Source of the DNA: Canna indica
Lineage: Eukaryota > Streptophyta > Magnoliopsida > Zingiberales > Cannaceae
Length of the DNA: 64,000 nucleotides
Assembly: GCA_034359265.1 (NCBI GenBank)
Contig: CP136890.1
Location: 34,390,501 to 34,454,500, forward strand
Reading direction: 5' to 3'
The translations under genes were made by a program, and so were the position numbers. Each line of letters begins with the position of its first letter. Within the stretch, counting starts at the first letter, position 1. Below the pieces are notes generated by a model that did no database searches, had not been told where the DNA came from, and was given only the letters and a program-made list of their open reading frames with translations. Shown piece after piece: positions 10,119 to 22,469 of this stretch.

Positions 10119-12330
10119 ATAATATCATGTTACATTTCGTCATTAAATATCAAATTTGCTATAAAAAATTTTGCCACTACATATTTGATCTTTTGTCATC
10201 AAACGTTAAAATGAATTTGTCACTAACATAATTTCAATTTTGAATTATTGCCACAATATTAGTGATGATTTTGCCACAACTTTGAGAATTTATAATGAAT
10301 AAATTTGTCACACACAAAATTTAACAATTAATCCTTCATTAATATAATAATCCACCTTCTAATTACAAAACCTACAACTTAGCAGTTATATAACCAACCA
10401 ACTACATATCCAACCATCAACCAATCCAAAATAAGTTCAACATTAATCCAAATACATCAAAAACAACATTGTCTACCAACACGAAATAATCCAAAGTATC
10501 TAATATCCATTAAAAAGAAATTAGAGTAGGTACACAAAATAGTCTATACGCCAAAAAAACCCGACAACAATGCCCAATAAAAAGAAGTTATAGTAGGTCC
10601 GCCTCATTTCTTCTTCTTTCTTCTGCAAAAGAAGGGAAGTAGGAACACAAGTCAAAATCAAAAATCAGTAAATTTTAAAAAAAAGCACTATGCTAGAAGA
10701 GGTGTCCGCCAAAATTTTTCTTATTTAAGAGTAATAACTACCAATTTTTCATCTCCTCAACTCTATTGTTTGCAAGGGCTGCCTCTTTCCGTGCCGAAAT
10801 TTTTTCATCTCCTCAACTCAATGTCATGAACCAAAAAACCTTATTGCCTGGAGCAAATAATAAGTAACATGAAATGTATTAGAAAACGACATCTAGTTAT
10901 TGTAAATATACTATCTAGAAAATCATACTAAAACGATGATATCTATCGTCCAAAAGAAAATCATACTATTATAAATTTCAGCTATTACACTAAAAATAAA
11001 ATCATAAGAATCTAACTTTGAACTATCAGTTCAAGAGGCTCTGGACATTATCAAAATCAATTCCAAGTTCTGACCTAATAATTCCAATGAATTTGCATTA
11101 CCAAGTAGAATGATTGACCATCAAACATTGATAGATAATAAAAACAAAGGATACACTCACTGCACATTATCACCAAATGAGTTAATTGTAGTTATGATGT
11201 TACCTTTGATTCAATTGGCAAAAGAGCAAGAGGAGGTATTTGTCACCTGTGATATTTCTAACTCTAAGAACATAGGAGTTTGCAAAGTTAAGATATAGCA
11301 AAAGATGCTAAAAAAATAAAACAAAAACACGTAAACCAACAAGCAGATTTAGAAACCTTGACATAGATACTGCATCCAATGCACTACTCTGAAATGGAAG
11401 TAGTTTGAGGCATGAGTTACTTCTATGCAAAGTTTTCTTGTTATCCGGAGAAAAAAACTGTAACTCTGAAATGAAGAGAAGGTAAAAAGACAATATGCAT
11501 ACTAAAAATAAGAAAACAAATGCTAATTTACAATAATAAAGGAAATGAAAAATTGAAAAGTACTAGCAACTAAAGGAGAACTATATATTGAAACTCTAGA
11601 AATAAAGAAAATATCAAACAACTGAGCTATAAAGCTGAACAATATATATCAAGAAATAAAGAAAACAATAAATATCAAGTTGAACAAAAACAAGACAACT
11701 AATAACCACAGACTTGACTTACAGAGCTGAACAATAAATATCAAGAACTTAGAATGCATGCAGTCTTTCTTCTTCGTTACTTGCTCTTCCTTATGGATGA
11801 ATGCATGCATGCGCTTGAAACTTGAAAGAAACTGCTACTGATTGTTTCTTTAAGCAGCAATCTACTGTGTGCTATAATTTGGAAGGTAGCAATTAATTTA
11901 GTAGATGCTAAGAATTATTAGGCTAACCATCTTTCCTAGATGCTTAGGCTAGCTTCAGTTTTTTCTTTATCCATTATGAAGCTTAACTTTAGCATCTTAG
12001 ATGATAGAATGACTTAAATGGCCAACTTTTAATATGAATATCTCTAATCATCTAATGTTTGTAAGTGCAGTCTTTTTCACTAGTGAACTAACCAAATTAT
12101 CGTTGATTTATTCTCTGCAGGTAAGACAGTGATGAATCCACAATTTAATTTACAAGAAAATTTATTTATGTACATAAGTGATTGAATCATTCTTACATAA
12201 GTACAATAGTCTCTTGTATCCCAAGTAAAATTCTCTCTTTCTCTTTCTGAAAATTTTGCACAAGATGCATGTGTCTGGCATCCACAACAAACATAAAAAT
12301 GAGCCAGAACCTTTGATTGGAACATAATTA

Positions 12331-13270
12331 AATGATCTGCAAGAGGCCATACAAGCAACACAATCTGAGATTTCCGATCTAATTGCTGAGAAGAAGAGTT
12401 TGTCACTAGAATTATGCAACTTAGGGAAGCTGAATAATATTTTGGAAGTGGAGCATGTTGAAGGTTTTTTACAAGCCATCGAACTTGATCATCTTTATTT
12501 GCTATTCCATAGTCTTCATACTGAGAGAACCATGGAGTTGAAGTCCCTAAGTTATGATCTGGAATCTCTTCATGTGATTGAATGTAATCTTACCAATGAA
12601 ATTAACATAGTAAATGAGAAGATGAGTTTGCTTGAGATGGAAAAGATCCACTTCTCTGACTCTGTTTCCTATCTGGAAGAAGAGCTAAAAACTCGTATAC
12701 TGAGCTTTGATTTGATTTGAGCACTATCACAAGCTTATATGAAGAATTAAATCTTCATACAGATGCTACAAGTAATAAATTGATAGAAAAGGAAATATAG
12801 ATAACAGAAGCAAATTAGAAGATTAAATCTAGCCTAGAAGAGAACATGGTATTAAAAGATCTGCTTGAGGCTTTTGAGCTAGATAATGCTGAGATTAAGC
12901 AGATAACGAAGAGATGGAGGAGAAGATTTCATCTTTATCCGAAGTTGTTACCATCAAGAATGAGGAGATTAGATGTCTTACTGAAGAAACTAAGATGATG
13001 CAGAAGGACATCAGTGAAATGCATAAAAGAGTTGAAGTTCTTGTAGGTTGGAGGTACAACCAGTCTCTGAACTTTATAAAGAAGCGAGGTTCTGTAGTGT
13101 GAAGAGGAGATAACAGCAATGCTGACTGATATCCAGATTTTAACAGTGGATGCAGCATTTAAAGATGAGAAGTTTCAAGAGATGATAGTAGAAAGTGAGA
13201 CTGATGCCATAGTGCAAAAGGAGCTACTAGGTTTTGAACTATCTTATGTCAAAGAATACATAGTGTTCTA
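12331..13270 (+). pseudogene. Decayed coiled-coil protein segment, possibly NET1/KIP1-like
   Basis: Three frames in turn give Leu/Glu/Lys-rich heptad-like sequence: LQEAIQATQSEISDLIAEKK from about 12338, an open stretch to 12720, then SSLSEVVTIKNEEIRCLTEE around 12935 and ITAMLTDIQILTVDAAFKDE around 13110. The last wording resembles plant NETWORKED/KIP1-like actin-binding coiled-coil proteins, but this is from memory of family style only. Stops at 12718, 12800 and 13100 and frame changes make it a pseudogene. It may be a host gene fragment captured by the surrounding CACTA-like element. A domain search is needed to name it. Confidence 0.35.
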
Positions 13271-13522
13271 AGTACGAGTCTAATTTGTTGAAGAAATTCA
13301 TTTTTTGTTGTTGTTTTTGTTTCATGAAACAACAACAATTTATTAGAACAATGATGAGTACTAGGATTAATTAACAACCTGTAGAATCTCTTTTAGAGTT
13401 CATGAAGCAGAGCATGAAACAACAACAAAGGCAACAACAAAGAATAGCTTAAAAACCAAATTAATGAGCATGAAACAAATAATCTTTATTGATGCAGCAT
13501 GAAACAAACCAAAAGTACTCAC

Positions 13523-13870
13523 CGGAAGAGAAGCTTCAAGCATCAACGAAGAGGAGATCGGGAGTCGTGGGCGTCTGGCTATCGGCAGTCGAGTAAAAAG
13601 GAGATCCGGAGATTAGGCAGTCGGAGATGAGGCAGTCATGGGTGTCTTCGGGTGAGTGCAGGAGATGAGGAGCGATGAGGCCGAGAGGAGTCCGGCGTCA
13701 GGTGAAGGAGATGCCGAGAGAGATGAGGCGGCTCAGATCTGCCCTTTTGCAGGTTGTGACGACCATTCGCGTCGGAGCCTTGGAGATGGGAGAGAGAAAG
13801 GAAGACGGGAGACTTGGGAGAGGCAAAAGGAAAGGGGACTCATGGGTTAGGGTTCAATTGGTGGAGATGG
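13523..13870 (-). other. GC-rich exon-like segment with a consensus splice donor
   Basis: On the minus strand this GC-rich stretch ends in CCG|GTGAGTAC at 13523/13522, a strong plant donor. It is followed by AT-rich sequence with several T-rich runs. It looks like a 5' leader exon. No long conserved protein is encoded; the short frames at 13656-13923 on the plus strand are its shadows. It could be the first exon of the host CACTA-like element's gene or a captured promoter region. Confidence 0.3.
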
Positions 13871-13999
13871 GAGGACAAGGCACGTTTGCAAAAAAAAATA
13901 ATATGATTAAGTGTTCAGGTTAGGGTTAATACTTTAGGATTTTAAGTATATAATTAATATTTTAAGAAATGGGTAATATAATTAATGTTTTAGAAAATA

Positions 14000-14014
14000 G
14001 GTGATGTTTTTATA
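14000..14014. repeat. LINE target-site duplication, left copy
   Basis: GGTGATGTTTTTATA is repeated exactly at 37637-37651. It borders a T run (14016-14022) that is the A tail of the minus-strand LINE. Confidence 0.85.
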
Positions 14015-14310
14015 ATTTTTTTAAAAAATAAAGCTCATAAAGTGGTCACTCTCTGCTCAATTGAAATGGTAAAAAAAACATAGGACTACTCGTCGTGCAT
14101 TTCTCGTCTCCCAACAAAGCAGAAATATATTCCACCATAAGCATCAAACTCTTTATTAATACCCCTCAAAATGTTTACATTAAGCTCAGCTCCTCAGCTC
14201 CTCAGCTCCTGAATAAAATGAACTACTACAGACTTTATTCCTACTTACAGATATATCAGAAACTATACCAGCTACACTAGAAACATGACTGTTAACAACA
14301 TCATTATGCA

Positions 14311-15430
14311 TTAATAGATCAACAGCAACATAACCTTCATTAGTTCCTTTCCCTTCAATCTTCTAAATTCCTCCCTGCTATCCACCTCATACTTTTCCCC
14401 TACCTGAGCCACATCCATGTTTAAACTATTCTTGTTATTCATTTCAGCAACTAGTACAGAATTATAGCAGTTCAGTAGAATATCCATACTTTTGTTCTTA
14501 GTCTTCCCTGCCTCCCAAACTGCATCAGACTTGTTCACCTAACATTCCCCAGCTAATGTGTGAGTTGTAACATTTAGACTCCTATTAATAAAATTCCAGC
14601 TTATGCCCTTAAACTCTCCAACAAGTCTTTTGATCTTCCTCACTAGCCAAAGATCTTGTCATGCTGCAACCAGTTTACCATCCAGAATATTAATAGTTTT
14701 CTCACAATCAGAATAGACCTTCATCCATTCTATTTTCCTCCTTCCCGCATTGTTCAAACCAAACCATATTGATTTCAGCTGAACTTGAAGAGGATTGACA
14801 GCAACCTCCTTGTTACTCCCTGCAAATAACCACTTTTCTTTCTTGAAAGTTATGAAGCCACTACTAGCTTCTTTAGTATTCCTCCAAGCAGCATCACATA
14901 ACATTTCATACCACTCTTCACCATTATTGACATTAATCATCTCCCTCTCCTTTTGCCTCCTGCCTACATTTACTTCCCCATATTTCCTCTTATCTTCATT
15001 TTTACTCTGAAACACATGCAATAGCATTCTGAAAAAATTTCATCAGACTTTTACATTTCCCTCTATATCTTTCCTCGTTTCTATTTTTCCATAGAGTCCA
15101 CAGGGAGACTGCTATGAAATCAGTAATAAATTGAGCTGAGCCCTTTTCAAAACCTTTTCCTTCTTCTAGCCATTTACCCTCTCTCCACTCCTCTTTATAT
15201 TTGAATTTTAAGCCAAACTCCTCCACCAATGACCAATACTCTGAAGCCTGCAAACATTCATAGAAAATATGATCAATGTTGTCTTCCCCCATCTTACAAA
15301 TGAAACATTTTGAAACCTCATTCTCCTCTGCTTCCTCTCATACCATTTAGCTGTCGAAAGCCTCTTCCATAGCAACTTCCAAATAAAAAATTTTACCCTT
15401 TGAGGAACCCTCATCTTCTACACCATCCTC
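14311..15430 (-). pseudogene. LINE ORF2 C-terminus: zinc-binding and RNase H domains
   Basis: Going down the minus strand, VKFFIWKLLWKRL (near 15400) and MGEDNIDHIFYEC (near 15290) match the zinc-binding region that follows plant LINE reverse transcriptases. LWTLWKNRNEERYRGK follows. The RNase H part at 15027-14659 reads DAAWRNTKEASSGFITF, VYSDCEKTINIL and, further on, NRSLNVTTHTLA. The first and third acidic positions are present, but the family PL-x-A/V-E position reads PLQVQLKSIW, with Gln where Glu is expected. Several frames are used, so this is decayed. It would remove RNA during target-primed copying. Confidence 0.8.
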
Positions 15431-15656
15431 CAGTTAACATAAGAAGCTTCAATACTCTTCTCCTTATTTTTCAAGAACCAATAAGCTGATTTGGATGATA
15501 AGTTCCCCTCAAAGCAACCAGTCCAAACTCAATTATTAGTTCCTTCCCTACAATCAAGTATTATCTGCTCAATCTCCTCTCTCAATATTTGGCCAAGCAT
15601 TCTAGAACATTTTCATTCCACCTATCAAGAATTTGATTGGTACTTCCCCAATCCAA

Positions 15657-16302
15657 TTAAGGGTCCTCCCAAATGTTTGCTTTAGCACCATTTCCAATAT
15701 TTATTCTTAGCCCTTCTCTCAACTCCCCCATGCTCTTTTCAATTGCCTTCACAATCCATGAACTCTTCCTCCTTCCTGATTCCTTCCAAGGATGAAAATA
15801 TTTATATTCCTGCCTCAGAAACACACTCCAAGTTTTATCACCATTATTCAACAGTGGTAACACCCTTTTTAGTAATAAAGAACTCTTAATGACTTTCAAA
15901 TCTCTAACACCCAATCCTCCCATACTCCTATTTGAAGTAACAACACTCCAACTAATCAAACTGGCATATTTTTTTCCAACACCATTCCCCAGAAGAATTC
16001 TCTATTCACTTTTGTCAACTTCTCCAAAGTCCCTTCAATCACCCAGGAAGTCACTAAGGAGTGCACTGGGATTGAGCATGCCATAGAATTTATCAATGTG
16101 CATTTCCCAGCTTGAGATAGCATACCCTTGGCCTAGAAATCCACTTTGTTAGTAACCTTCTTCACCAACGTACTTTTCTTGATAGCTTCTGTTCAATCTC
16201 TTAGGAGAGATGAAGGTTCCCGGATATTGCATGGGAAACTTCCCTTCTTTCATATCAAACAAACTGCATATGTCATGTTTAGTCTTGGCATCACATTTAT
16301 CA
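15657..16302 (-). pseudogene. LINE ORF2 segment between RT and the zinc-binding region
   Basis: Minus-strand frames give AKGMLSQAGKCTLINSMACS and SLVTSWVIEGTLEKLTKVNR near 16130-16030, then ISWSVVTSNRSMGGLGVRDL at 15957-15898 and WSVFLRQEYKYF near 15830. These are typical thumb and connection wordings of plant LINE polymerases. Frames shift near 15960 and again near 15660. Confidence 0.75.
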
Positions 16303-16994
16303 TTAAAAATATATTTCAAATTTCATCTTGTTGACTTTCTGATCAGTAATCCTACAATAGGTTTCCATTGCTTTCATTAAGCCTAAACATGACCTCCTAC
16401 TCCCTTCTATAGTGCAAATAATATCATCTGCAAAACACATATGACTGATTTTGAAATCTCCACATTTAAAAGGCAACACAGCACCATCAGCCACTTCTTT
16501 CCTTATCAATTCTGAGAGTAGTTGTTCCAAAATTATAAAAATATAGGGAGAGATAGGATCTCCTTGTCTTATCCCTCTAAAACTTTCAAAACATTGGAAA
16601 GAAACTCCATTCACTCTATACTGAAAACTCACTCCCTCCAAACACCCTCTGATCCAGTTTATCCATTTCTGAGGAAACCCCATACAATCAAGTATCATAT
16701 ACATGGCTTGTCGGTTAACTCTGTCATATGCTTTTTCTAGATCCACCTTCAAAATTATATATGGAGCCTTTGCTTTGGAATGATAGAAGGAATCCACTAT
16801 TTCATTCAAAATCATGATGTTGTCATGCATTTGCCTCCCTAGAATAAATGCATTTTGTTCTTCACTAATCACTTTATTCAAGAGTGGTCTAATCCTATTA
16901 GCTAAAGTTTTTGCTAGACTTTTGTAGACCACATTGCATAATGCAATGGGCCTAAATTCCACAACTTTACCGGCTCTCTCCTTTTTTGGGATCA
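16303..16994 (-). pseudogene. LINE reverse transcriptase, palm and fingers
   Basis: The open frame reads RPIALCNVVYKSLAKTLANR near 16950, QNAFILGRQMHDNIMILNEI, ILKVDLEKAYDRVN (first catalytic Asp) near 16740, GIRQGDPISPYIFI near 16560 and CFADDIICTI with the catalytic Asp pair near 16430. All core RT motifs are therefore intact here. The upstream part of the domain lies beyond the solo LTR, at 19687-19950. The frame runs straight across the solo LTR insertion site (VM|IPKKE). Confidence 0.9.
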
Positions 16995-19686
16995 TGTCAC
17001 GCCCCAACTCAGGGTCACGTGACCGGCCAGGGTATACGTGCCTATACCCCACAGCCTATCCCATGCACATGTCAACTCATAATAATAATAAAACATAGTG
17101 GAAAGAATGTAACGAGTTTTATTTAAAATGAAAAAAAACTAAACCAGATTTCATTTGAAGTAAGTTTAGCAAAACAGTAAAATGCAAAAATAATAAATCA
17201 ACTTTCAACGGTTCATTTACAAATGGAATCTGAAATAAAAGACATGAACGTCCCCGAGGGACTACAACTCTAAAATACCAAAACACAGGTGCATGACAAA
17301 CTACCAAAAACTCGACTATGACCACTAACTAGGACTGCTATAAGATCAAAGTAGCTCATTTGCCCTCCAGCCGCGCCAAGTGCTCCAGCCCACCTCACCG
17401 GTCAGGCTCTGCAAAAAAAATAGAAACGACAATGGGTGAGTTCAAAGAACTCAGTGAACGGTTCTACCAACCCCCACGAGAACCCAAACACAGAAATATA
17501 GCATATGATAAAACATCTGTCTCAAATAGGAATAAAGTCATAAGGGAGTGACTAGCTATCAGGTCATCTAGCCACCACATGCTCGAATGCATCTAACACT
17601 CTGCAATAGGCCTCAGCCTACCGTGCCCTAAGGCAATAAATCATACTCAAGGCATACTAGGATAATCGGGATTGGCCCCTCCGAGCTTATCCTATAACAA
17701 AGAAACTCAGGAGCAATCGAGAATTGCCCATCCGAACTTGCTCCATGAGACGCGAAGGAACAATCGGGATTTGTCCGTTCGAACTTGTCCCTTTAAGATA
17801 TCACAGGAATAATCGGGATTTGCCCGTCCGAACTTGTTCCACGAGAAAGCACAGGAACAATCGGGATTTGCCCATTCGAACTTATTCCAAAGAGATAACG
17901 TAGGAATAATCAGGATTCGCCCATCTGAACTTATTCCTTTAAACACTGGTTGAGAACATCCAACCTCTCGGGCAAAGCCCGCACTCCGGCTCCTAGCTGA
18001 GCCTCTCCGTCATTCATAAAGATATGGCGCAATATGACGTAAGTCAAGTGTCTCCTACGGTGTCTTATGAATGTCTTTATTGGGAACGCTACAACACCCA
18101 ACACCCGGTCCCAACTCCTAGACCCGTAACATCATAAACCCATGAGGTTTTATTTCATGCATAAATTTTATTTGTTGGCTCATAACAGATTATGATGCCC
18201 ATTGAATTTTAATTATGCAATTAAAATTATCTTCATCAAGATTAGGGTTTTATTTTCAAGTTACTGTTGAGCCCGAAACTGGTGTACCCAAGTCGAATCT
18301 GACTTCCAAAGTATGGCCAATGGATCCAAACTATATTTTCTGGTTGAAATGATATGTTACACGACTATATTCAATAAACTATACACATCACAACAACGTT
18401 TTCAAAATCAGCCAAGAATCAATAACTCAGCATGAAATTTCAGCAAGATTAAGTTTTCAGCACACCATGGTAATTAATCTGAAATTCACAGAAATTAAAT
18501 CTTTAATTACCATCATAACAGAATTATAAAATTTGAGATAAATCTCACAACATACATATTTATTAAACAAGACTAGCAAGAACCAATATCATATATAAAC
18601 AAGAAGCAAGCTTCGTGACCAAGAACTCACATCAAGAACTCACATGGCATTAAGATCAAACCCTATCCTTGCAAAATATGATTACTATCCAAAAATCACA
18701 TATTAATTACAAAGCATGCATTAACATATAGGAACCTAAATTGATAAGCAATTTCAAGGCATAGATCTCAAGAATGCACAAGAGTTCCCTCTTAGGCATT
18801 TCATTAAACACCTCGAGGGCACCCCCTTCTTCCACCTTGGCCAATCACCCCTAGGTTATTCTTAGAGCTGCCGAGCCACAAAGGGGAATCCTCGAGTTCC
18901 CTCCCACAAGTCGACACAAAATTTCGGTGATCAAAACACAAAATCGAAGAGAGACGATCAAGAACTCACAAATACCCAAATCGGCTCAAGAATACAAGTG
19001 AAAATCCGAGAAAATGAGGGGTAAAACCACTCACATGATTAGGAAGAAGAAATAGAGAAAGATTTTCAAGCGACGGCCTCCAAATCCGGCCTCAAAGGTG
19101 TGGCGGCTCCAAGAATCAAGAAGAAGGGGGGCGGCGGCTCCCCTTCAAGCCAGCTTCCCAAGAGAGGGGAAGAGGGAGAGGGGCGGTTGGGCGGCTCCTC
19201 TCTTCCTCCAAGGCTCGGCTCCAAGAGAGGGGAAGGAGAGAGGCGGCTCGGCGGCTGGCTCCTCTCTTTCTCAATTGGCTGGTGCGGCTCCAATAGAGAG
19301 CCGCCTAGCCAAGGGGGGGGGTTTATACTCCCCTTCTCAACCCTAAATCCACTAACTCTCTTAACAAACCCGCATCTGCCTCGAGTCCGAATCCAAACCG
19401 CTAACCCACAAACCCGCTAGCTCAAAATAACCTCATGCTAATTACAGGCATCAATCACATACATACACAGAAATAACATAATTTAATAACTCAAGCACAC
19501 GCAATAGGATAATTAAATAAATTTATCTACGCCGAAAAAGAAATCACATAATTCATATTCCTACTTACCCGAACTCACGAGCTCGCACCAGACCATGAGT
19601 TGACTCGGCTTGACCTCGAACTAGCTCGCTAGGCTGACAATTACAAACAATAATAGAAAAGAAATATTAATATCTAGGATATTACA
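16995..19686 (-). repeat. Solo LTR of the Tekay-1 family inside the LINE
   Basis: This 2692-bp copy of the Tekay-1 LTR is in reverse orientation, starting TGTCACGCCCC and ending TCTAGGATATTACA on the plus strand. No internal region accompanies it. Flanking bases are GATCA (16990-16994) and TATCA (19687-19691), a five-base duplication with one mismatch. It interrupts the LINE reverse transcriptase. Short open frames at 19066-19420 are within its GC-rich part and are not genes. A run of 9 G (19313-19321) matches the C run of the other LTRs. Confidence 0.93.
17655..17945 (-). repeat. Hairpin array in the solo LTR
   Basis: Six units on the plus strand have paired arms: AGGATAA/TTATCCT (17659), AGGAGCAA/TTGCTCC (17709), AGGAACAA/TTGTCCCT (17757), AGGAATAA/TTGTTCC (17805), AGGAACAA/TTATTCC (17851) and AGGAATAA/TTATTCCT (17901). 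Most arms remain paired, some through G-T pairs, even where sequence differs from the Tekay-1 LTR. Confidence 0.75.
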
Positions 19687-19950
19687 TATCATAACTAGTA
19701 TTGTCTCCCTCCATCCCTTAGGATTTACGGTTGTCTGATGAAACTTATCAAATTCCTCCTTTAAATTTACTTTAACTGTCTCCCAACATTGTATATAAAA
19801 CTCTGCAATATACCCATCCTTCCTTGGACTCCTCCCTCTTCCCAATCCAATCACATCATATTTGATCTCACTCAAACTGAAACGCTTACACAGTTCTCTA
19901 CCTTCTGCTTTTGAATTCTCCTCCAATCTAATTCCTAACAAGGTGCACAC
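19687..19950 (-). pseudogene. LINE reverse transcriptase N-terminal part
   Basis: The minus-strand frame reads FSLSEIKYDVIGLGRGRSPR, KDGYIAEFYIQCWETVKVNL and TTVNPKGWRETI. This is the segment that precedes the fingers of plant LINE RTs (family wording GKSPGPDG-F-EFY--CW). The frame is cut at 19687 by the solo LTR. Confidence 0.85.
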
Positions 19951-20686
19951 TTCAGACCTACCAGCTCTTTCTTTTTCCAGAGGTTAATGTACCATCTTGC
20001 AAAACAGCTCACAATATCTTCATTCTCAGTCCAAACTTTGTCATCTTCCTTAATTCTTTCCACAACTCCTTTTCTTCTTTTCCTTTTAACAAGATTGTGG
20101 GAAAATTTTGATTTTTATCTCCATAGTCTACCCAATTTAGCCTTGCCTTTGACCATCACTTTATCTGGATTTGTTTATTCAGTGCAACAATTCTATTAGA
20201 TGTTGCTCTCATCATCCAACCTCAGCTTCTGATAACAGCCCATTCTCTTCCCTCTCTTCTAATTTTCTCAACCTTTTCAGAGACTTCATTAAGTTCTTCT
20301 CCAGGCTTCCTACACTTTCCCAATTCCACCTTTGAAGACAACCTTTCAATGATTCAATTTTACTGTTTAAATTCTCCCCTTCATTGTCTTTACTCCAGCA
20401 TTTTTCCACAATTTCATTTAGTTCAGGATACTGAAACCAAAAATGCTAAAAAATAAAGTGTTTTCTCCCATACCTTCTGTCTACATCCTTTTCACATTTG
20501 ACAATAATAGGTCTATGATCATAACAAATTCTTTGCAGATGCTCCACTTTAATGACATAATTCCAATCCATCCATCTTGAGTTATATAATGCTCTGTCAA
20601 GTCTAGCAAAAAAATTTTCTTTCCCCTTCCTATTATTTGATCAGGTGAAAAGAGGTCCCTTAAATCCTACATCAATCAATCTTGCT
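19951..20686 (-). pseudogene. LINE ORF2 linker between endonuclease and RT
   Basis: Minus-strand fragments such as LNSKIESLKGCLQRWNWESV (near 20360-20300) and RLRKLEEREENG match the helical linker of plant LINE ORF2 (LKNLRGELRKWN style). Frames change several times, and stops are present. No separate gene is seen. Confidence 0.6.
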
Positions 20687-21160
20687 TTACTCACAAAATT
20701 TTTGAAAATTTCTGCCTTCCCTTTTCTCTAAAGCATTCATGACGCAATTAAGGTCCGTAACCCAAGGCATGATTGACATATCCAGCTCCCTCAACATACT
20801 CCAAAGCAGTCCTCTTTTCTTTTCATTATTGCTGGCATAAATTCCTGATAATAGAAAACATTTATCCTTACTTAGTTCCACTAGAACATTCACTGACTGA
20901 GAATTTTTGAAAACAACCCTTGTGTTTATTTTTTCTTTTTTCCAGAAACAAATAATTCCACCTGACTTCCCTACACTAGTCACCACAATGACCTTCCATC
21001 TTCTACATCTTTTCTTTAGAAAATCCTTAGCTTTAGTTTCCTCCAAGTGAGTTTCCTGTAGTGAAACCATATCCATTTTATGCCTTTTTATTAACAAGCC
21101 TAAATACTCCCTTGCTTCCCTCTTCGAGGCCCCTCTGATATTCCAAGATAGCAAAATCAT
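20687..21160 (-). pseudogene. LINE ORF2 start: AP-like endonuclease
   Basis: The frame opens at ATG 21160 with MILLSWNIRGASKREAREYL, the classic start of plant L1 ORF2. The metal-binding residues are seen in SWNIRG (Asn), SLQETH (Glu) and SGIYASN. The GDFN-type motif reads TDLNCVMNALEKREG, with Gly and Phe changed. The frame ends at a stop at 20687, in the middle of the domain. The endonuclease would nick target DNA to prime reverse transcription. Confidence 0.88.
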
Positions 21161-21462
21161 ATTCCTTTGTTTTCTTTACCTCCAGACTCCCTACCCCCTC
21201 CTGGGTCTCCCTTATCATTGAGTACCTCCATTGAAGATCTTTTTTTTCATTTTGGCATATTTGTAATCAATTGGTACATTTATTAGGAGTTTATTCTCCT
21301 TTAAAGCTCTTCTACCTTTCTGATTTGAGTTGGCACTTATCCTGGAACTCTCAAGATCAATACCATCCTCCATAAAGTCCACCAAACCATCTTCCCTGTT
21401 TAAAATATTATGAAGGACTCTGAAAGTTTATCTGATAGTAGCTCAAGCTCACCATTTTCCTT

Positions 21463-21850
21463 TCATGTATTACCCGCCTTTTCCTTTTGACCTTCCACAT
21501 TCTTAGCAGAAAAACTTATCTCCTTATTCTTTTTCTTTACAAAGCCTTGCTTCAATTCACCCATCTCCACATCCTTCCCTTTACTCGTTATTCCCTCCAT
21601 AAAACCCTCTTTCACATTGACTTTATCTTTAACTTCCCATCTGAATTCTGGCCTTTTCTGTTTGCCTTTGTCAGCACTTACATTCTCCTTCCCTCTCCCA
21701 ACAGGACCTATTGATTGTATCTTCTCTTTTATCCTACTTTCATTCATGTATTCACTATTCTGTGCTCCTTCAACAAAGGTCGGGTTATCTAAGACCACAA
21801 ATGAATTTTTTAAGTCTCCACCCTTCCTATTTACAATTTCAAAATTCTTT
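21463..21850 (-). pseudogene. LINE ORF1 C-terminal part
   Basis: This Lys/Glu-rich, low-complexity open frame (VEGAQNSEY, GKQKRPEFRW, KKKNKEISFSAKN) lies between the CACTA insertion and ORF2. It fits the variable tail of a plant LINE ORF1 behind its zinc knuckle. It is separated from the rest of ORF1 by the CACTA insertion at 21854-36558. 21180-21460 continues as non-coding or frame-broken ORF1 tail. Confidence 0.6.
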
Positions 21851-21853
21851 CTT
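21851..21853. repeat. Target duplication of outer CACTA, left
   Basis: CTT precedes CACTACTAG and is repeated at 36559-36561 after TAGTAGTG. Confidence 0.85.
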
Positions 21854-21869
21854 CACTACTAGAATTGTG

Positions 21870-22230
21870 ATCATCAGTGACGGCTGATACTGTGGCTGAA
21901 CCATCGGCGATGAATATCACGGACGGCGCTAACCGTGGCAAACAACCATCGCTGATGTGTGCGTCTCAGATGTGTTGTGACGACCTAGCTCGGCCGTCAC
22001 ACGTAATCATCAGCGACAGCCGCGTACGCTGTCGCTGATTTAAAAACATCAATGACGGCTCGAAGCACTGTCAATGATAACAACCCATCAGCCATGGCCG
22101 AGTCCCGTCGGTGATGTTATTAGCAACCGTGATATTTGGTGCTGCCCAAGCCATCGGCCATATACGATAAACTTTTAGCCACGGCGTAGTGACGGTTAAC
22201 CGTGGGTAAGTCGTGGCTAAAGGAGTATCC
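21870..22230. repeat. Sub-terminal repeats of outer CACTA, left side
   Basis: Degenerate copies of ATCAGYGACGGC and its complement recur between 21873 and 22215, in both orientations. In En/Spm such repeats are binding sites for the TNPA-type protein. Confidence 0.75.
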
Positions 22231-22469
22231 TGTAACTGAAAAAATTGAAAATTTTGTAAATTCTTATATACAACGATATATCGACTACAAATAATTTTCA
22301 ATCACATATTACAATCAGAAAACATCATACACATGCATTAGAAACCAAACATACAAGTTTTACATAAATATCATCAATATCAGCCTCAAACCGAAGGCAA
22401 ACAATTATTAAAATATCAACTCGTGCATCCAAGTTTCAAAATATAAACAAAATACAAAAAATCAAAAGC

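Larger units (their letters stand above)
10119..14014. mobile_element. Left visible part of a degenerate CACTA-like element
   Basis: This AT-rich stretch between Tekay-1 and the LINE continues, across the LINE, at 37652-38453; the two are joined by the LINE target duplication. Its first ~250 bases contain repeated TTTGCCAC, TTTGTCAC and TTGCCACAA words. The same words fill 37900-38453, where the element ends in TAGTG. The left terminus is not in the window, perhaps because Tekay-1 inserted here. It contains a decayed coiled-coil segment (12331-13270) and a GC-rich exon-like segment (13523-13870). I see no other gene in 10370-12330. Confidence 0.5.

Noticed and set aside
10140..10370. tRNA or other RNA gene in the AT-rich stretch
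   Set aside because: No A-box/B-box pair or clover-leaf pairing could be found by eye; the repeated TTTGCCAC words explain the pattern.
19066..19420. Overlapping open frames on both strands in the GC-rich part of the solo LTR
   Set aside because: The same sequence is the LTR leader of Tekay-1; low-complexity composition keeps frames open by chance and no domain is seen.
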